Below, one piece after another: positions 1 to 9,070 of a DNA stretch of 64,000 bases (within the stretch, counting starts at the first letter, position 1; each line of letters begins with the position of its first letter). The stretch comes from Chryseobacterium sp. JAH (GTDB taxonomy: Bacteria; Bacteroidota; Bacteroidia; Flavobacteriales; Weeksellaceae). Position numbers and translations under genes: made by a program. Under the pieces are notes generated by a model. That model had not been told where the DNA came from. It saw only the letters and a program-made list of their open reading frames with translations, and did not search any database. The stretch spans positions 248,001 through 312,000 of the forward strand of contig NZ_LMAH01000003.1 in the NCBI RefSeq assembly GCF_001507335.1, given 5' to 3'.

Positions 1-18
1 TTTTATTTTTCTAAATAA

Positions 19-1551
19 TTAAGGAAACTTAACTCCCGAATATTTATTGACATCTACCTGTGGTAAAGTTGATTTATATTTTAAATTAATCGCCTTAATA
101 AATTCATTTGCGACAATTGCATATCCTCTTCCGGTAAGATGTACGCCATCTAAGGAGAATGTACCGCCTGTCACAAATTTAGCAGTATATTTTACTCCGT
201 CAAATGAAATTCCTGACTGTCCGTTCAGATCAACCATTTTTTTATTTGCATCCACAAATGCCAAACCGTAAGTATCCGCCAGCGTTCTGATCGAAGCATT
301 ATAAGCATCAACCGCAGTTTTTACCGATGTAGCTTCTGTTTTAGTCAATACATGTTGATTTTGCAAAGGATATGAAATTCCATAAACATTGATTGCAGCT
401 GGAGCTCCCGGAGCAGTAGTTCCTATAACACCTCTTGTCGTGAGAAGAATATAATCATCAACTGTCGTCTGTCTTGCCTGACCATAAATCTGTCCAAAAA
501 CAGTAGCTGTTGGAAGTCCTAAAGCCGGCGTAAGCGCTAGCGTTAACTGTGCACTAAGATCAGTAAGAGAAGCATCTTTAATTAAAACAGGATTCGGATT
601 AGTAGCAGAAAGCAAATTAATTCTTGTTCCTGCACCTAAAGCTGTTAAAGCTTGCTTAAGCGGTCCGTACAAACTCGTATTTAAAGCTGTTAAATTCGTT
701 CCTAAAGCTGCCGGTGTAAGTGGATTGTAAGGAACTGTTGTGAAATAAGGAATCGATGTAACATAAGGAATGTTTGCAATGACCCCCTTTGTAGCTCCTC
801 CAGCTTTTAATTTATCAAGACCGGCTTTGATTGCCCCTGCAACTACATTCGGATCTGAAATATCATTAGCCCCATACGTAGCAGGATTAATATTCCCAGT
901 TTGGTTTACTCCCATTCCACCACTTGTAGCATAACTTAGAACATCATTATTACCGATCCAGTAAGAAAAGAAAGTCGGTTTTTTTAACACGGCATCATCA
1001 ACAACACTTGAAGTTGTACTTGTAGAAAATCTTACATAGTAAGGATTTGCCGTTCCTGCAAGAACTCCAGCTATATTACCATAACCCGGCGCAACCAAAT
1101 GAAATGATTTAGCTCCGGGAACACCGAAGTTATTCAGAGCTCCTGTTACCTTATTAGCAATATTTGTTGTAGGTGCTCCTGCAACATTTGTGATGTTTGG
1201 AGAACCGTTTACAAAAGACTGAATGTACAATTTTGTTCCCTGAATAGGAGTTGTACCAAGAAGTAATCCTCCATTATTGTCGGCCATCATAGGTTGTACG
1301 AAACTTCCACCACCGGCTAGTCTCATTTGACCTGCGACAATATTTGGATAAGATTCATTTTGTCCGTCAATGTATAATGCATTATCTCTATACCCAGAAG
1401 TTAATGAATTCCCAAGAGAAACATAGTTTGAAAAATCTGCCTCACCTTTTGTTATGGCAATATCTTTAACGTCTGTATCAAAATCTGTTTCGCAGCTTGA
1501 TGTAAAGAAAAGCGCAGAAACAGCAAGTGTAGATATTATTATTTTTTTCAT
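19..1551 (-). CDS. SGNH/GDSL-type hydrolase lipoprotein
   Basis: Probable outer-membrane lipoprotein with an SGNH/GDSL esterase-lipase fold, acting at the cell surface or in the periplasm. The N-terminus is a lipoprotein signal (MKK, hydrophobic run, then SSC with the lipidated Cys near residue 20). SGNH blocks are visible: SLGNSLTSG near residue 47 (block I, with GNS in place of GDS), WIGNNDV near 200 (the GxND block) and DGVHLTGRGY near 470 (the DxxH block). At 510 residues it is longer than a minimal SGNH domain, and the extra length lies between the blocks. It follows the FadL-type porin gene by 9 bases on the same strand, so the two are probably co-transcribed. A link to lipid or fatty-acid uptake is inference from that neighbour. 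The substrate is unknown. Confidence 0.85.
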   Translation of the reverse strand: MKKIIISTLAVSALFFTSSCETDFDTDVKDIAITKGEADFSNYVSLGNSLTSGYRDNALYIDGQNESYPNIVAGQMRLAGGGSFVQPMMADNNGGLLLGTTPIQGTKLYIQSFVNGSPNITNVAGAPTTNIANKVTGALNNFGVPGAKSFHLVAPGYGNIAGVLAGTANPYYVRFSTSTTSSVVDDAVLKKPTFFSYWIGNNDVLSYATSGGMGVNQTGNINPATYGANDISDPNVVAGAIKAGLDKLKAGGATKGVIANIPYVTSIPYFTTVPYNPLTPAALGTNLTALNTSLYGPLKQALTALGAGTRINLLSATNPNPVLIKDASLTDLSAQLTLALTPALGLPTATVFGQIYGQARQTTVDDYILLTTRGVIGTTAPGAPAAINVYGISYPLQNQHVLTKTEATSVKTAVDAYNASIRTLADTYGLAFVDANKKMVDLNGQSGISFDGVKYTAKFVTGGTFSLDGVHLTGRGYAIVANEFIKAINLKYKSTLPQVDVNKYSGVKFP

Positions 1552-1560
1552 AATTTCAAA

Positions 1561-2805
1561 TTAAAAAGGGTTGTAAGATAAACCTAGACCAAAATAGAAC
1601 GCTTTTGCCTTCGCCTGACCGTAGAAACCAAGATAATCGTTTTTCACGTCTCTGCTTTGCGGCATTACATATCCACCAGCAACATCAACTCCGAATTGTT
1701 TAAATTTAAATCCTAAACCACCGGTCAATACAAAAGAATCGAAAGAAGGCGTCTCAGGAATAAAGTTCTCGTCAGAATAAGGAGATTCATCATAGTATGC
1801 ACCTAAACGCCCGAAAACCATACTGTTAAACATATATTGTGTTCCCAATCTAAATGTTTTTGAATTCTTAAAGTTTTTAGGAGAAACCAATATTGTTGGA
1901 TCTGGCTGATTTCCGATAGGAGCATTGGCAAAGTCTAAAGTCAGTCTGCTGTATCTTTCCCAACCGTGATAATTAAAATCTGCTGAAATCAACCATTTTG
2001 GAGTGACCTTGTACGTCATACCAATTGTGTATTCTTCAACCAACGGTAAAGTTGCAGTAAAACCATCCTGTCCGGCACTGTTTAATCCCAACAATCCATT
2101 AACGGTATTTTGTGCAGGAACCGTGAATGTAGCAGTTCCCTTTTTTGCTTTCATATCAACAGGTGAACGGTAAGCAATACTCATGTCAAACTTTGGATCC
2201 GGTCTGAAATAGAAGCCGAAACCAAAACCATGACCGCTTGCTTTTTCATCTTTAATATTAACAGTTCCACCAAACTGAGTCACCGCTTTATCCCAGTTTA
2301 CCTGTCCTTTAGCATAAATATAGCTTGCTCCGAACGACAACCAGTCTGCCATTTTTACAGAAACCATCGGCTGAAAGTAAAAACTTTTCAATTCAAGCTT
2401 CTGAACCATTTCTCTACCTTCCCAATCGTAAGGATATTGAATCGTACTTCCAAAAGGCGTTGTAAAACTAAAACCGATAGATAACTTATCGATTGGCTTG
2501 TACGCAATCGCAGCATAAATCGGGGTACCCATAGGATTATCCGTTTCTGTACTTTGCAAAGTATTTAAATTTTGAAAAGTAACTTTATTACTCGCTCCAA
2601 AACCTCCTGCAACAATACTTAGTTTAGAAGGAATGAATGACATACCTGCAGGATTAAAGAATGCAACACTCGCATCTTCAGCATGAGCACTGGTGTGCGC
2701 CATCGCTAATTGTTTTACCCCTTGCAGTGAAACTCTGAAGCCCCCAGCATAAGATAGAACCCCAGCCAATAAAGCAGTTGATACTAATATTTTTTTCATA
2801 GACAT
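1561..2805 (-). CDS. FadL/OmpP1-family outer membrane transport protein
   Basis: Outer-membrane beta-barrel of the FadL/OmpP1/TodX family, which moves long-chain fatty acids or other hydrophobic compounds. The protein has a signal peptide, then the family's N-terminal hatch-like segment with AHTSAHAEDASVAFFNPAGM near residues 35-54; the NPAGM motif is typical of FadL. Alternating aromatic and polar strands follow, ending in an aromatic C-terminal strand with a final Phe (GLGLSYNPF). The length of 414 residues is normal. Two starts are possible, at 2805 (MSMKK) or 2799 (MKK); the second looks like a standard signal peptide. A TATATTTG -7 box on the minus strand lies at 2819-2826, so this is the first gene of an operon with the downstream SGNH lipoprotein. 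Confidence 0.9.
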   Translation of the reverse strand: MSMKKILVSTALLAGVLSYAGGFRVSLQGVKQLAMAHTSAHAEDASVAFFNPAGMSFIPSKLSIVAGGFGASNKVTFQNLNTLQSTETDNPMGTPIYAAIAYKPIDKLSIGFSFTTPFGSTIQYPYDWEGREMVQKLELKSFYFQPMVSVKMADWLSFGASYIYAKGQVNWDKAVTQFGGTVNIKDEKASGHGFGFGFYFRPDPKFDMSIAYRSPVDMKAKKGTATFTVPAQNTVNGLLGLNSAGQDGFTATLPLVEEYTIGMTYKVTPKWLISADFNYHGWERYSRLTLDFANAPIGNQPDPTILVSPKNFKNSKTFRLGTQYMFNSMVFGRLGAYYDESPYSDENFIPETPSFDSFVLTGGLGFKFKQFGVDVAGGYVMPQSRDVKNDYLGFYGQAKAKAFYFGLGLSYNPF

Positions 2806-2818
2806 TTATTATATATTC

Positions 2819-2826
2819 CAAATATA
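2819..2826 (-). promoter_or_regulatory. -7 box (TATATTTG) of the fadL-like operon
   Basis: On the minus strand the sequence is TATATTTG, a full match to the Bacteroidetes -7 consensus TAnnTTTG, about 13 bases before the MSMKK start. I did not find a convincing TTG -33 box at the usual 19-base spacing. Confidence 0.5.
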
Positions 2827-3047
2827 AAATTATTTTGACTATGCTTGTTAAATAATCTTAATATTTTAAACAAAGTCGCAAAAGAAAATTATGTTTAAAA
2901 TAATACTTTAACCAGACAAGCTACTAAGTACCTACATGTAAATGCGTTACAAGATGCATAATAACAGATTTCTTTTCATGTTTAAGATTAAACATTTTAC
3001 CAAATAAAGATTTAGTATTTTTGGAATCGTGTAAAGATAAAAATCAA

Positions 3048-3055
3048 TAAATTTG
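3048..3055 (+). promoter_or_regulatory. -7 box (TAAATTTG) of the ricT-gldH-PBP operon
   Basis: TAAATTTG matches TAnnTTTG and lies 23 bases before the ricT ATG. The nearest TTG upstream (3021-3023) gives a 24-base spacer, longer than usual. A second candidate, TATTTTTG, is at 3016-3023, so the exact promoter is uncertain. Confidence 0.45.
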
Positions 3056-3078
3056 CAAGATTAAATAAATTATAATAT

Positions 3079-4527
3079 ATGAGTTGTGGATGCAAAACAT
3101 CCGGCGATTCTGCACATTCTTGCGGAACGAAATCCGCGAATGGCTGTGAAAGTGTAAATACCTGTGGTAATAGTTATAAATTAAGTGTTTTCGATTGGTT
3201 ATCTAACGTACAAAACCCCGCATCTAACCGATGTGATTTTGTGGAAGTTAGGTTTAAAAATGACAGAAAATCATTTTATAAAAATGTAAACAATATCCCT
3301 TTACATATAGGTAGCGTAGTAACAGTAGAATCTAGCCCCGGACACGATGTAGGAGTGGTAAGTCTCTCAGGAGAATTGGTAAAAATTCAGATGAAAAAGA
3401 AAAGATTTTCAACTGAAGACCCACTTAAAATATACAGACTGGCTAACCAAAAAGACATCGAAGTCTGGCAGGAAGCAAGAAAAAAAGAAGAAACCGTAAA
3501 GGTGGACGCCCGAAAAATATCTCACCGATTAGGTCTCGAAATGAAGATCACCGATGTGGAATACCAAGGCGACGGATCGAAAGTTACTTTCTATTATACG
3601 GCAGATAACCGTGTCGATTTTAGAATGCTGATTAAAGAGTTTGCTGGAACTTTCAGAACCAAAATCGACATGAAACAGATTGGTTTCAGACAGGAAGCCG
3701 CAAAAATCGGTGGAATTGGTTCTTGTGGTAGAGAACTGTGTTGCTCGACTTGGCTGACAGATTTCAGATCGGTCAACACCAACGTGGCAAGATATCAGCA
3801 GTTAAGTATCAATCCTCAAAAATTGGCCGGACAGTGCGGGAAGCTGAAATGTTGTTTAAATTACGAATTAGACAGTTATCTGGATGCTCTAAGCCACTTT
3901 CCGTCTTCATCTACGATGTTGGATACTGAAAAAGGAAGAGCTTTCTGCATAAAAATCGACGTTTTCAAAAAGAAAATGTGGTTTGCCTACGTTGACAGTT
4001 CAATGGCTTGGTACGATTTCGATATAGATTTGGTTAAAAAACTGATTGCCCAAAACAAAAAAGGCGAAAGAATACTTCCGCTTGACGAGTTAAAAGTACC
4101 TGATATTGCCTTACCAAGTGTGGATCTTATTCAGGAAAACAGTGTTGACAGATTTGAGAAGAAAAGCAGAGGTGGTTTCAACAAAAACAGAAATCAGAAC
4201 CAAAATTCTAATCAGAACAGACCGAATAACAATCAAGGTCCAAGAAAAGACCGCCCTGAAAGGAATGACAGAAGTGACAGACCTCAAAAAGCGGAAAGAC
4301 CTGCTTCGGAAAGGCCGGCAAATTCTGACAGACCGAGAAATACAAACCCAAACGCAAAACCTAATCAGAACCCAAACCAAAGACCGCCAAAGCCTCAACA
4401 GTCGCAGCAGCCAAAGGTTCAGTTAGAAAAAGCAGAGGTTAATGTAAATGCTGAACAGAAACCACAACAGCCTCCAAAAAAGAAATTTAAAAAGAAATTT
4501 CCGCCAAAAAAAGATAACAATGCATAA
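3079..4527 (+). CDS. ricT: PSP1-domain protein, RicT/YaaT-like
   Basis: Member of the PSP1/RicT (YaaT) family. In Bacillus subtilis RicT acts in the Fe-S-bearing Y-complex that influences RNase Y-dependent mRNA maturation, sporulation and competence; the role in flavobacteria is not established. The start is Cys-rich (MSCGCK, then several Cys up to residue 30). The PSP1 core spans about residues 60-280 and includes the family Cys pairs GSCGRELCCSTW and GQCGKLKCCLNYE, likely metal or Fe-S ligands. The last ~115 residues are a disordered tail rich in Asn, Gln, Pro, Arg and Lys, ending in a Lys-rich stretch. It overlaps gldH by 8 bases, and a penicillin-binding protein gene follows, so the three form an operon. 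Confidence 0.85.
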   Translation: MSCGCKTSGDSAHSCGTKSANGCESVNTCGNSYKLSVFDWLSNVQNPASNRCDFVEVRFKNDRKSFYKNVNNIPLHIGSVVTVESSPGHDVGVVSLSGELVKIQMKKKRFSTEDPLKIYRLANQKDIEVWQEARKKEETVKVDARKISHRLGLEMKITDVEYQGDGSKVTFYYTADNRVDFRMLIKEFAGTFRTKIDMKQIGFRQEAAKIGGIGSCGRELCCSTWLTDFRSVNTNVARYQQLSINPQKLAGQCGKLKCCLNYELDSYLDALSHFPSSSTMLDTEKGRAFCIKIDVFKKKMWFAYVDSSMAWYDFDIDLVKKLIAQNKKGERILPLDELKVPDIALPSVDLIQENSVDRFEKKSRGGFNKNRNQNQNSNQNRPNNNQGPRKDRPERNDRSDRPQKAERPASERPANSDRPRNTNPNAKPNQNPNQRPPKPQQSQQPKVQLEKAEVNVNAEQKPQQPPKKKFKKKFPPKKDNNA

Positions 4528-4981
4528 AGTTTTAGGGGTATTATTGCTTGTTTTTTTAGTAGGATGCAGCACTTCAGGCGAAGATGTCATCATGAATCCT
4601 ATTGATAATAAATGGAGTAAGAAAACCGAACAGAAATTTAAACTCGAAATTACAGATCCGCAAAATCCTAAAAATATTATATTTGTAGTAAGGAATAATA
4701 ACGAATATCCGTACAGCAACATTAGATTTATTGTTAATTTTAAAAACCCGAAAAGCAAAATCGCTCAGGTTGACACCTTGAATTATATTTTGGCAAAACC
4801 AAACGGCGAATGGCTGGGAACAGGATTTGGAGAAACAAAGGAGACTTTATTTCAGTACAGAACAAATTATAAATTTCCGGAAAAAGGAACCTATGATATT
4901 GGGATAACTCAAGCGATGAGAAATGACAACCTTCCGGGGATTGAAGACTTAGGTATAAAAGTAGAAACGGCTAAACCGTAA
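4520..4981 (+). CDS. gldH: Gliding motility lipoprotein GldH
   Basis: Homologue of GldH, one of the lipoproteins needed for gliding motility in Flavobacterium johnsoniae. The preferred start is the ATG at 4520 inside the end of ricT: it gives MHKVLGVLLL, a hydrophobic run and the lipobox VGCS, and so a 153-residue lipoprotein. An upstream start in the same frame (4448) would put 24 charged residues before the signal peptide and is unlikely. The mature region carries the family-style NNNEYPYSNIRF and a beta-rich domain of about 130 residues. It lies between ricT (8-base overlap) and the class A penicillin-binding protein (6-base gap). Many Chryseobacterium species do not visibly glide, so the protein may have another envelope role there. 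Confidence 0.85.
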   Translation: MHKVLGVLLLVFLVGCSTSGEDVIMNPIDNKWSKKTEQKFKLEITDPQNPKNIIFVVRNNNEYPYSNIRFIVNFKNPKSKIAQVDTLNYILAKPNGEWLGTGFGETKETLFQYRTNYKFPEKGTYDIGITQAMRNDNLPGIEDLGIKVETAKP

Positions 4982-4987
4982 TTATAC

Positions 4988-7369
4988 ATGGAAGAAAACA
5001 AACAAAATACAGGAAATAGAGGGAAAACCTTCCCTCTTCCTCCTAAAAAAAATGGTAAAAGTACTGCTTGGAAAAGGTGGGTCAAATTCATTTGGATTGG
5101 CTTTATTGCAGTAGTTTTAGGAATTTCAGGACTTTTCTTTGCAGTATCCCAGGGTTTTCTTGGAGACATGCCGGATGTAAAAGAACTAGAAAATCCGGAT
5201 ATTTATGCCGCATCTGAAATTATCTCTTCGGACGGAGTGGTTTTAGGTAAATTTGAAAAAGAAAAAACCAAACCCATCACATATCAAAACCTTCCTCCTC
5301 ATCTTATTTATGCTCTTTACGCAAAAGAAGATGAGCGTTTTAAAGAACATTCTGGGGTAGATTTACAATCTGTTGCCAGAGCGGTAGTTTATGGTGGTTC
5401 TAGAGGTGGTGGTTCTACGATTACTCAGCAGCTTGCCAAGTTATTATTTACAGGAGGCGCATCTCAAAATAAAATCCAGAGAGCTTTCCAAAAACTTAAA
5501 GAGTGGGTCGTAGCGGTAAGTCTTGAAAAAAGATATACTAAGGAAGAAATTATTACGCTTTACTTTAATAAGTTCACATTCGGAAACAATGCCAGTGGAA
5601 TTGAAATGGCATCCAAGATATATTTCAATAAGAGCACAGCAGAATTAACTTTACCAGAATCTGCAATGTTTGTAGCAATGCTTGAAGCGCCTACAGCAAA
5701 TAATCCGTTAAGACATCCTGAGAGAGCAAAAGAAAGACGAAATGTTGTACTTGACCAAATGCTTAAAACCCAGTACATCGATCAGGCTACCTATGAAAAA
5801 GCTGCTGCATCTGAAATTAGATTAGATTATCATCCTATTAAAGATGTCACAGAAGGATATTCTGCCTATTTTAAATCATATTTGAAAAAAGAAATAGACA
5901 AATATCTTGAGGATTATGAAAAAGAAAAAGGGAAGCAACTTAACCTATATAAAGATGGGTTAAAAATTTACGTAACTCTTGATTCAAAAATGCAGCAGTA
6001 TGCTGAAGAGTCTATCAAGGAACACTTGACAGACCTTCAGAAGAGATTTGATGCAGAGCAGAGAGGAAGAAAAAACAGACCTTTCTATTATCTTAATGAC
6101 AAACAGGCTAATGCTGTGATGATGCAGGCCGTGAGAAGAACCGGCCGTTATAAGCAACTTACCGCAAATAACGTTCCTGAAGATTCTATTATGATGGAGT
6201 TTCATAAACCTATAAAAATGTCTCGCTTTACATGGTCTGGAGAAGAGGAGGTTGAAATGTCTCCTTGGGATTCTATCAGATGGCACAAGCAGATCGCACA
6301 GGCTGGATTAATGTCTGTAGCTCCTGGAACTGGCGAAATAAAAGCCTGGGTTGGTGGTATCGACTGGCAGCATTTCCAATATGATCACATCAAGCAGGGG
6401 AAAAGACAGGTAGGATCTACTTTTAAACCATTTGTTTACGCTACGGCAATTATGAAATTAGGCTTAACACCTTGTTCTACCATATCCAACGCAAGCTTCA
6501 ACAAAGGAACTTATCATGTTCCGGGAAGAGGAGGAATGCTTACTTTGAAAGATGCATTGGCGCAATCACAAAACCCTGTGGCATTAAGACTTGCTGAAAT
6601 GACAGGTACTCAAAGTGTTATTCAGACTGCTCGAGACTTAGGCGTTACACAGGAAATCTCTACGAGCTTACCAATGGCTTTGGGATCATCAGATATTACC
6701 ATTTACGAAATGGTGGGTGCTTACAGTACATTTGCCAACTACGGAAACTACAATAAGCCGGAAATGATCTGGAGAATTGAAGATGCCAACGGTAGAGTAA
6801 TAAAAGAAGTAAATGCAGAACCTAAAGAAGTAATGAACCCTAATTATGCATACACCATGATCGAATTGATGAAAGGTGTCGCACAGTTTGGTACAGCTTC
6901 CGGTGAATTGGGAAGAAAGGGAATTTCTAAAGATGTGGAGATTGCCGGTAAGACAGGTACAACTCAGAATAACTCAGACGGCTGGTTTATGGGAATCACT
7001 CCAAAACTAGCAACCGGAGCATGGGTTGGCTGGGAAGACAGAGCAACTCACTTCTTAGGAACCGGTGAAGGTCAGGGTGCCAGAATGGCTTTACCGATCT
7101 GGGCAATTTACATGAAAAAAGTCTGGGCAGATAAGTCGCTTAAGATTTCTACAGACGATAAATTTGTAAAACCAGGTGACTGGAAAGATGGCTGTAGCAA
7201 TCTTCAAGGACTCGGAGGTGGTTATGGTGATGATGGTGGTTTACAGACCATCGATCAGATCAAAAACCCTAGACCTGCTGATCCTACACCCAAAAATAAC
7301 GCAGGAAAAAAGGACGAAAACGTCAACGAAAACCTGAATACCGGTGAAGATATAGATTTTAACAAATAA
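4988..7369 (+). CDS. Class A penicillin-binding protein 1A (transglycosylase/transpeptidase)
   Basis: Bifunctional peptidoglycan synthase. A short cytoplasmic tail and one transmembrane segment (about residues 35-60) are followed by a GT51 glycosyltransferase domain with KEDERFKEHSGVD (catalytic Glu near 114), RGGGSTITQQLAK and the downstream EKRYTKEEI/YFN motifs. The transpeptidase domain has STFK (active Ser near 477), SQN near 527 and KTGT near 655. At 793 residues the length is usual for PBP1A, and the C-terminus ends in a low-complexity Asn/Asp/Lys-rich tail. It is the last gene of the ricT-gldH operon and is closed by a strong hairpin terminator at 7388. All catalytic motifs are intact. 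Confidence 0.95.
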   Translation: MEENKQNTGNRGKTFPLPPKKNGKSTAWKRWVKFIWIGFIAVVLGISGLFFAVSQGFLGDMPDVKELENPDIYAASEIISSDGVVLGKFEKEKTKPITYQNLPPHLIYALYAKEDERFKEHSGVDLQSVARAVVYGGSRGGGSTITQQLAKLLFTGGASQNKIQRAFQKLKEWVVAVSLEKRYTKEEIITLYFNKFTFGNNASGIEMASKIYFNKSTAELTLPESAMFVAMLEAPTANNPLRHPERAKERRNVVLDQMLKTQYIDQATYEKAAASEIRLDYHPIKDVTEGYSAYFKSYLKKEIDKYLEDYEKEKGKQLNLYKDGLKIYVTLDSKMQQYAEESIKEHLTDLQKRFDAEQRGRKNRPFYYLNDKQANAVMMQAVRRTGRYKQLTANNVPEDSIMMEFHKPIKMSRFTWSGEEEVEMSPWDSIRWHKQIAQAGLMSVAPGTGEIKAWVGGIDWQHFQYDHIKQGKRQVGSTFKPFVYATAIMKLGLTPCSTISNASFNKGTYHVPGRGGMLTLKDALAQSQNPVALRLAEMTGTQSVIQTARDLGVTQEISTSLPMALGSSDITIYEMVGAYSTFANYGNYNKPEMIWRIEDANGRVIKEVNAEPKEVMNPNYAYTMIELMKGVAQFGTASGELGRKGISKDVEIAGKTGTTQNNSDGWFMGITPKLATGAWVGWEDRATHFLGTGEGQGARMALPIWAIYMKKVWADKSLKISTDDKFVKPGDWKDGCSNLQGLGGGYGDDGGLQTIDQIKNPRPADPTPKNNAGKKDENVNENLNTGEDIDFNK

Positions 7370-7387
7370 AATTTTAATAATTATCAT

Positions 7388-7419
7388 AAGACCTTTCAAT
7401 CGCTGAAAGGTCTTTTTTT
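7388..7419 (+). terminator. Rho-independent terminator after the PBP gene
   Basis: A perfect 11-bp stem (AAGACCTTTCA paired with TGAAAGGTCTT) with a 5-base loop is followed by a run of seven or more T. It lies 19 bases after the penicillin-binding protein stop codon. Confidence 0.85.
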
Positions 7420-7432
7420 GTCCCTGTTTTAA

Positions 7433-7440
7433 TATCTTTG
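7433..7440 (+). promoter_or_regulatory. -7 box (TATCTTTG) directly before selO
   Basis: TATCTTTG matches TAnnTTTG and ends only four bases before the selO ATG at 7445. Transcription would therefore start at or next to the start codon, giving a leaderless or nearly leaderless message. No clear TTG -33 box is seen at 19 bases. Confidence 0.45.
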
Positions 7441-7444
7441 GGTC

Positions 7445-8986
7445 ATGAATCTTAAGAATATCAAACAACCTTTTTTGGAGATTTTTCCAGGAGATTTTTC
7501 CAAAAATCCAATTCAGAGAAATACCCCTAAAATTTTATTTTCAACCATAGACCCTGTAGGATTTGATGATCCGAAGCTGATTATTTTTAACCAAAAACTT
7601 TCAGAAGAAATAGGTCTTGGTAAGTACAATGATAATGATCTTGATTTTCTTGTCGGAAACCATTTACCTGAAAATATAAAAACCTACGCAACAGCTTACG
7701 CCGGACATCAGTTTGGAAACTGGGCAGGACAATTGGGTGACGGAAGAGCAATTATTGCCGGAGAAATACAAAATACCGAAGGACAGAAAACGGAGATTCA
7801 ATGGAAAGGTGCAGGAGCAACACCCTATTCCAGACACGCAGATGGAAGAGCGGTTTTGAGATCTTCAGTAAGAGAATATCTGATGAGCGAAGCCATGTAT
7901 TATCTAGGAATTCCAACAACCAGAGGTTTAAGCTTGAGTTTCACAGGTGAAAATGTAGTGCGTGACATCATGTACAGCGGAAATCCGGAGGTAGAAAAAG
8001 GAGCTGTTGTGGTAAGAACCGCTGAAAGCTTTTTACGTTTTGGGCATTTTGAACTGATGTCTGCACAAAAGGAAATTGATACTTTAAAGAAATTGGCAGA
8101 TTATACTATTAAAAATTACTTCCCTGAAATTATATCCGAAGGCCAACAAAAATACAAAGACTTTTTTCAGTCGGTATGTACCAAAACTGCCGATCTCATG
8201 GTTGACTGGTTCAGAGTTGGTTTTGTACACGGTGTGATGAATACCGATAATATGTCAATTTTGGGTTTAACAATTGATTACGGCCCATTTTCTATGATGG
8301 ACGGATATGATCTCAATTTCACTCCAAACACTACAGATTTGCCTGGAAGAAGATATGCTTTTGGCAAGCAGGGACAAATATCTCAGTGGAATCTTTGGCA
8401 ACTTGCCAATGCCCTTTTTGCATTAATTAAAGATGAAAAATTTCTGGAAGACACTTTGAATTCTTACGGAACTTATTTTTGGAAAGCGCATGATGAGATG
8501 CTTTGCAGGAAATTCGGGTTTGATGAACTAAAAAATAATGACGAAGAGTTTTTCACCAATTGGCAGGGGCTGATGCAGGAACTTGAACTCGATTACACCT
8601 TATTTTTTAATTTGTTGGAAAAAATTGATTCTGTTTCTGATGTTAAAACAGAATTTCAAAAAATATCCTACACAATTTTAGAAGAAACCAAACTTAGAAA
8701 AACTGAAGACTTCCTCAAACAATACCAACTGCGTCTGAAAAACAATACATTTTCGAGGGAGGAATCTATATCTTTAATGAAGAAAACTAACCCCAAATTT
8801 CTTTTGAGGAACTACCTTTTATTTGAGTGCATTGAGGAAATTAACGAAGGGAAAACAGAAATGTTGAACAAATTAACCAAGGCTTTAGAAAATCCTTATG
8901 AAGAAATTTATCCTGAATTTTCAGTCAAGCGACCTTCAAATTACGATGACATTTCGGGCTGTTCAATGCTTTCCTGCAGTTCTTAA
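7445..8986 (+). CDS. selO: SelO/YdiU-family protein adenylyltransferase
   Basis: SelO family pseudokinase, which transfers AMP to Ser, Thr or Tyr of target proteins and takes part in oxidative-stress responses in other organisms. Visible family motifs are AGHQFGNWAGQLGDGRA, the PYSRHADGRAVLRSS segment, RTAESFLRFGHFE, HGVMNTDNMSI and DYGPF. The C-terminus ends in SCSS, where conserved Cys residues replace the Sec of animal SelO; the stop is TAA, so no selenocysteine is indicated. At 513 residues it is slightly longer than E. coli YdiU (478). It stands alone between two terminator hairpins, with a -7 box almost touching its start codon. Confidence 0.95.
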   Translation: MNLKNIKQPFLEIFPGDFSKNPIQRNTPKILFSTIDPVGFDDPKLIIFNQKLSEEIGLGKYNDNDLDFLVGNHLPENIKTYATAYAGHQFGNWAGQLGDGRAIIAGEIQNTEGQKTEIQWKGAGATPYSRHADGRAVLRSSVREYLMSEAMYYLGIPTTRGLSLSFTGENVVRDIMYSGNPEVEKGAVVVRTAESFLRFGHFELMSAQKEIDTLKKLADYTIKNYFPEIISEGQQKYKDFFQSVCTKTADLMVDWFRVGFVHGVMNTDNMSILGLTIDYGPFSMMDGYDLNFTPNTTDLPGRRYAFGKQGQISQWNLWQLANALFALIKDEKFLEDTLNSYGTYFWKAHDEMLCRKFGFDELKNNDEEFFTNWQGLMQELELDYTLFFNLLEKIDSVSDVKTEFQKISYTILEETKLRKTEDFLKQYQLRLKNNTFSREESISLMKKTNPKFLLRNYLLFECIEEINEGKTEMLNKLTKALENPYEEIYPEFSVKRPSNYDDISGCSMLSCSS

Positions 8987-9015
8987 ACCGGTAAGAAAAT
9001 CATAGAATTAAATAT

Positions 9016-9043
9016 AAAACTCATCTTAATTGGTGAGTTTTTT
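9016..9043 (+). terminator. Terminator hairpin after selO
   Basis: AAAACTCA pairs with TGAGTTTT across a 10-base loop that can pair one step further (C-G and a wobble), followed by T. It lies 29 bases after the selO stop and overlaps the promoter region of the next gene. Confidence 0.65.
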
Positions 9044-9047
9044 ACTT

Positions 9048-9055
9048 TATTTTTG
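9048..9055 (+). promoter_or_regulatory. -7 box (TATTTTTG) before the membrane protein gene
   Basis: TATTTTTG matches TAnnTTTG. It overlaps the TTG at 9053 that could be read as a start, which argues that translation begins downstream, at the GTG at 9071. Confidence 0.5.
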
Positions 9056-9070
9056 CACAAAATTAAAACG

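Noticed and set aside
4111..4398. Arg/Val-rich reading frames on both strands across the end of ricT
   Set aside because: They lie over the low-complexity Asn/Pro/Arg/Lys tail of RicT; composition and lack of any family signs mark them as shadows.
4448..4519. Longer N-terminus of gldH
   Set aside because: The added residues sit inside ricT and precede a complete signal peptide; the ATG at 4520 is preferred.
8930..8986. Selenocysteine at the end of SelO
   Set aside because: The terminal codons are Cys and Ser with a TAA stop; no in-frame TGA.
9053..9070. TTG start for the polytopic membrane protein
   Set aside because: It lies within a -7 box, so transcription would start downstream of it.
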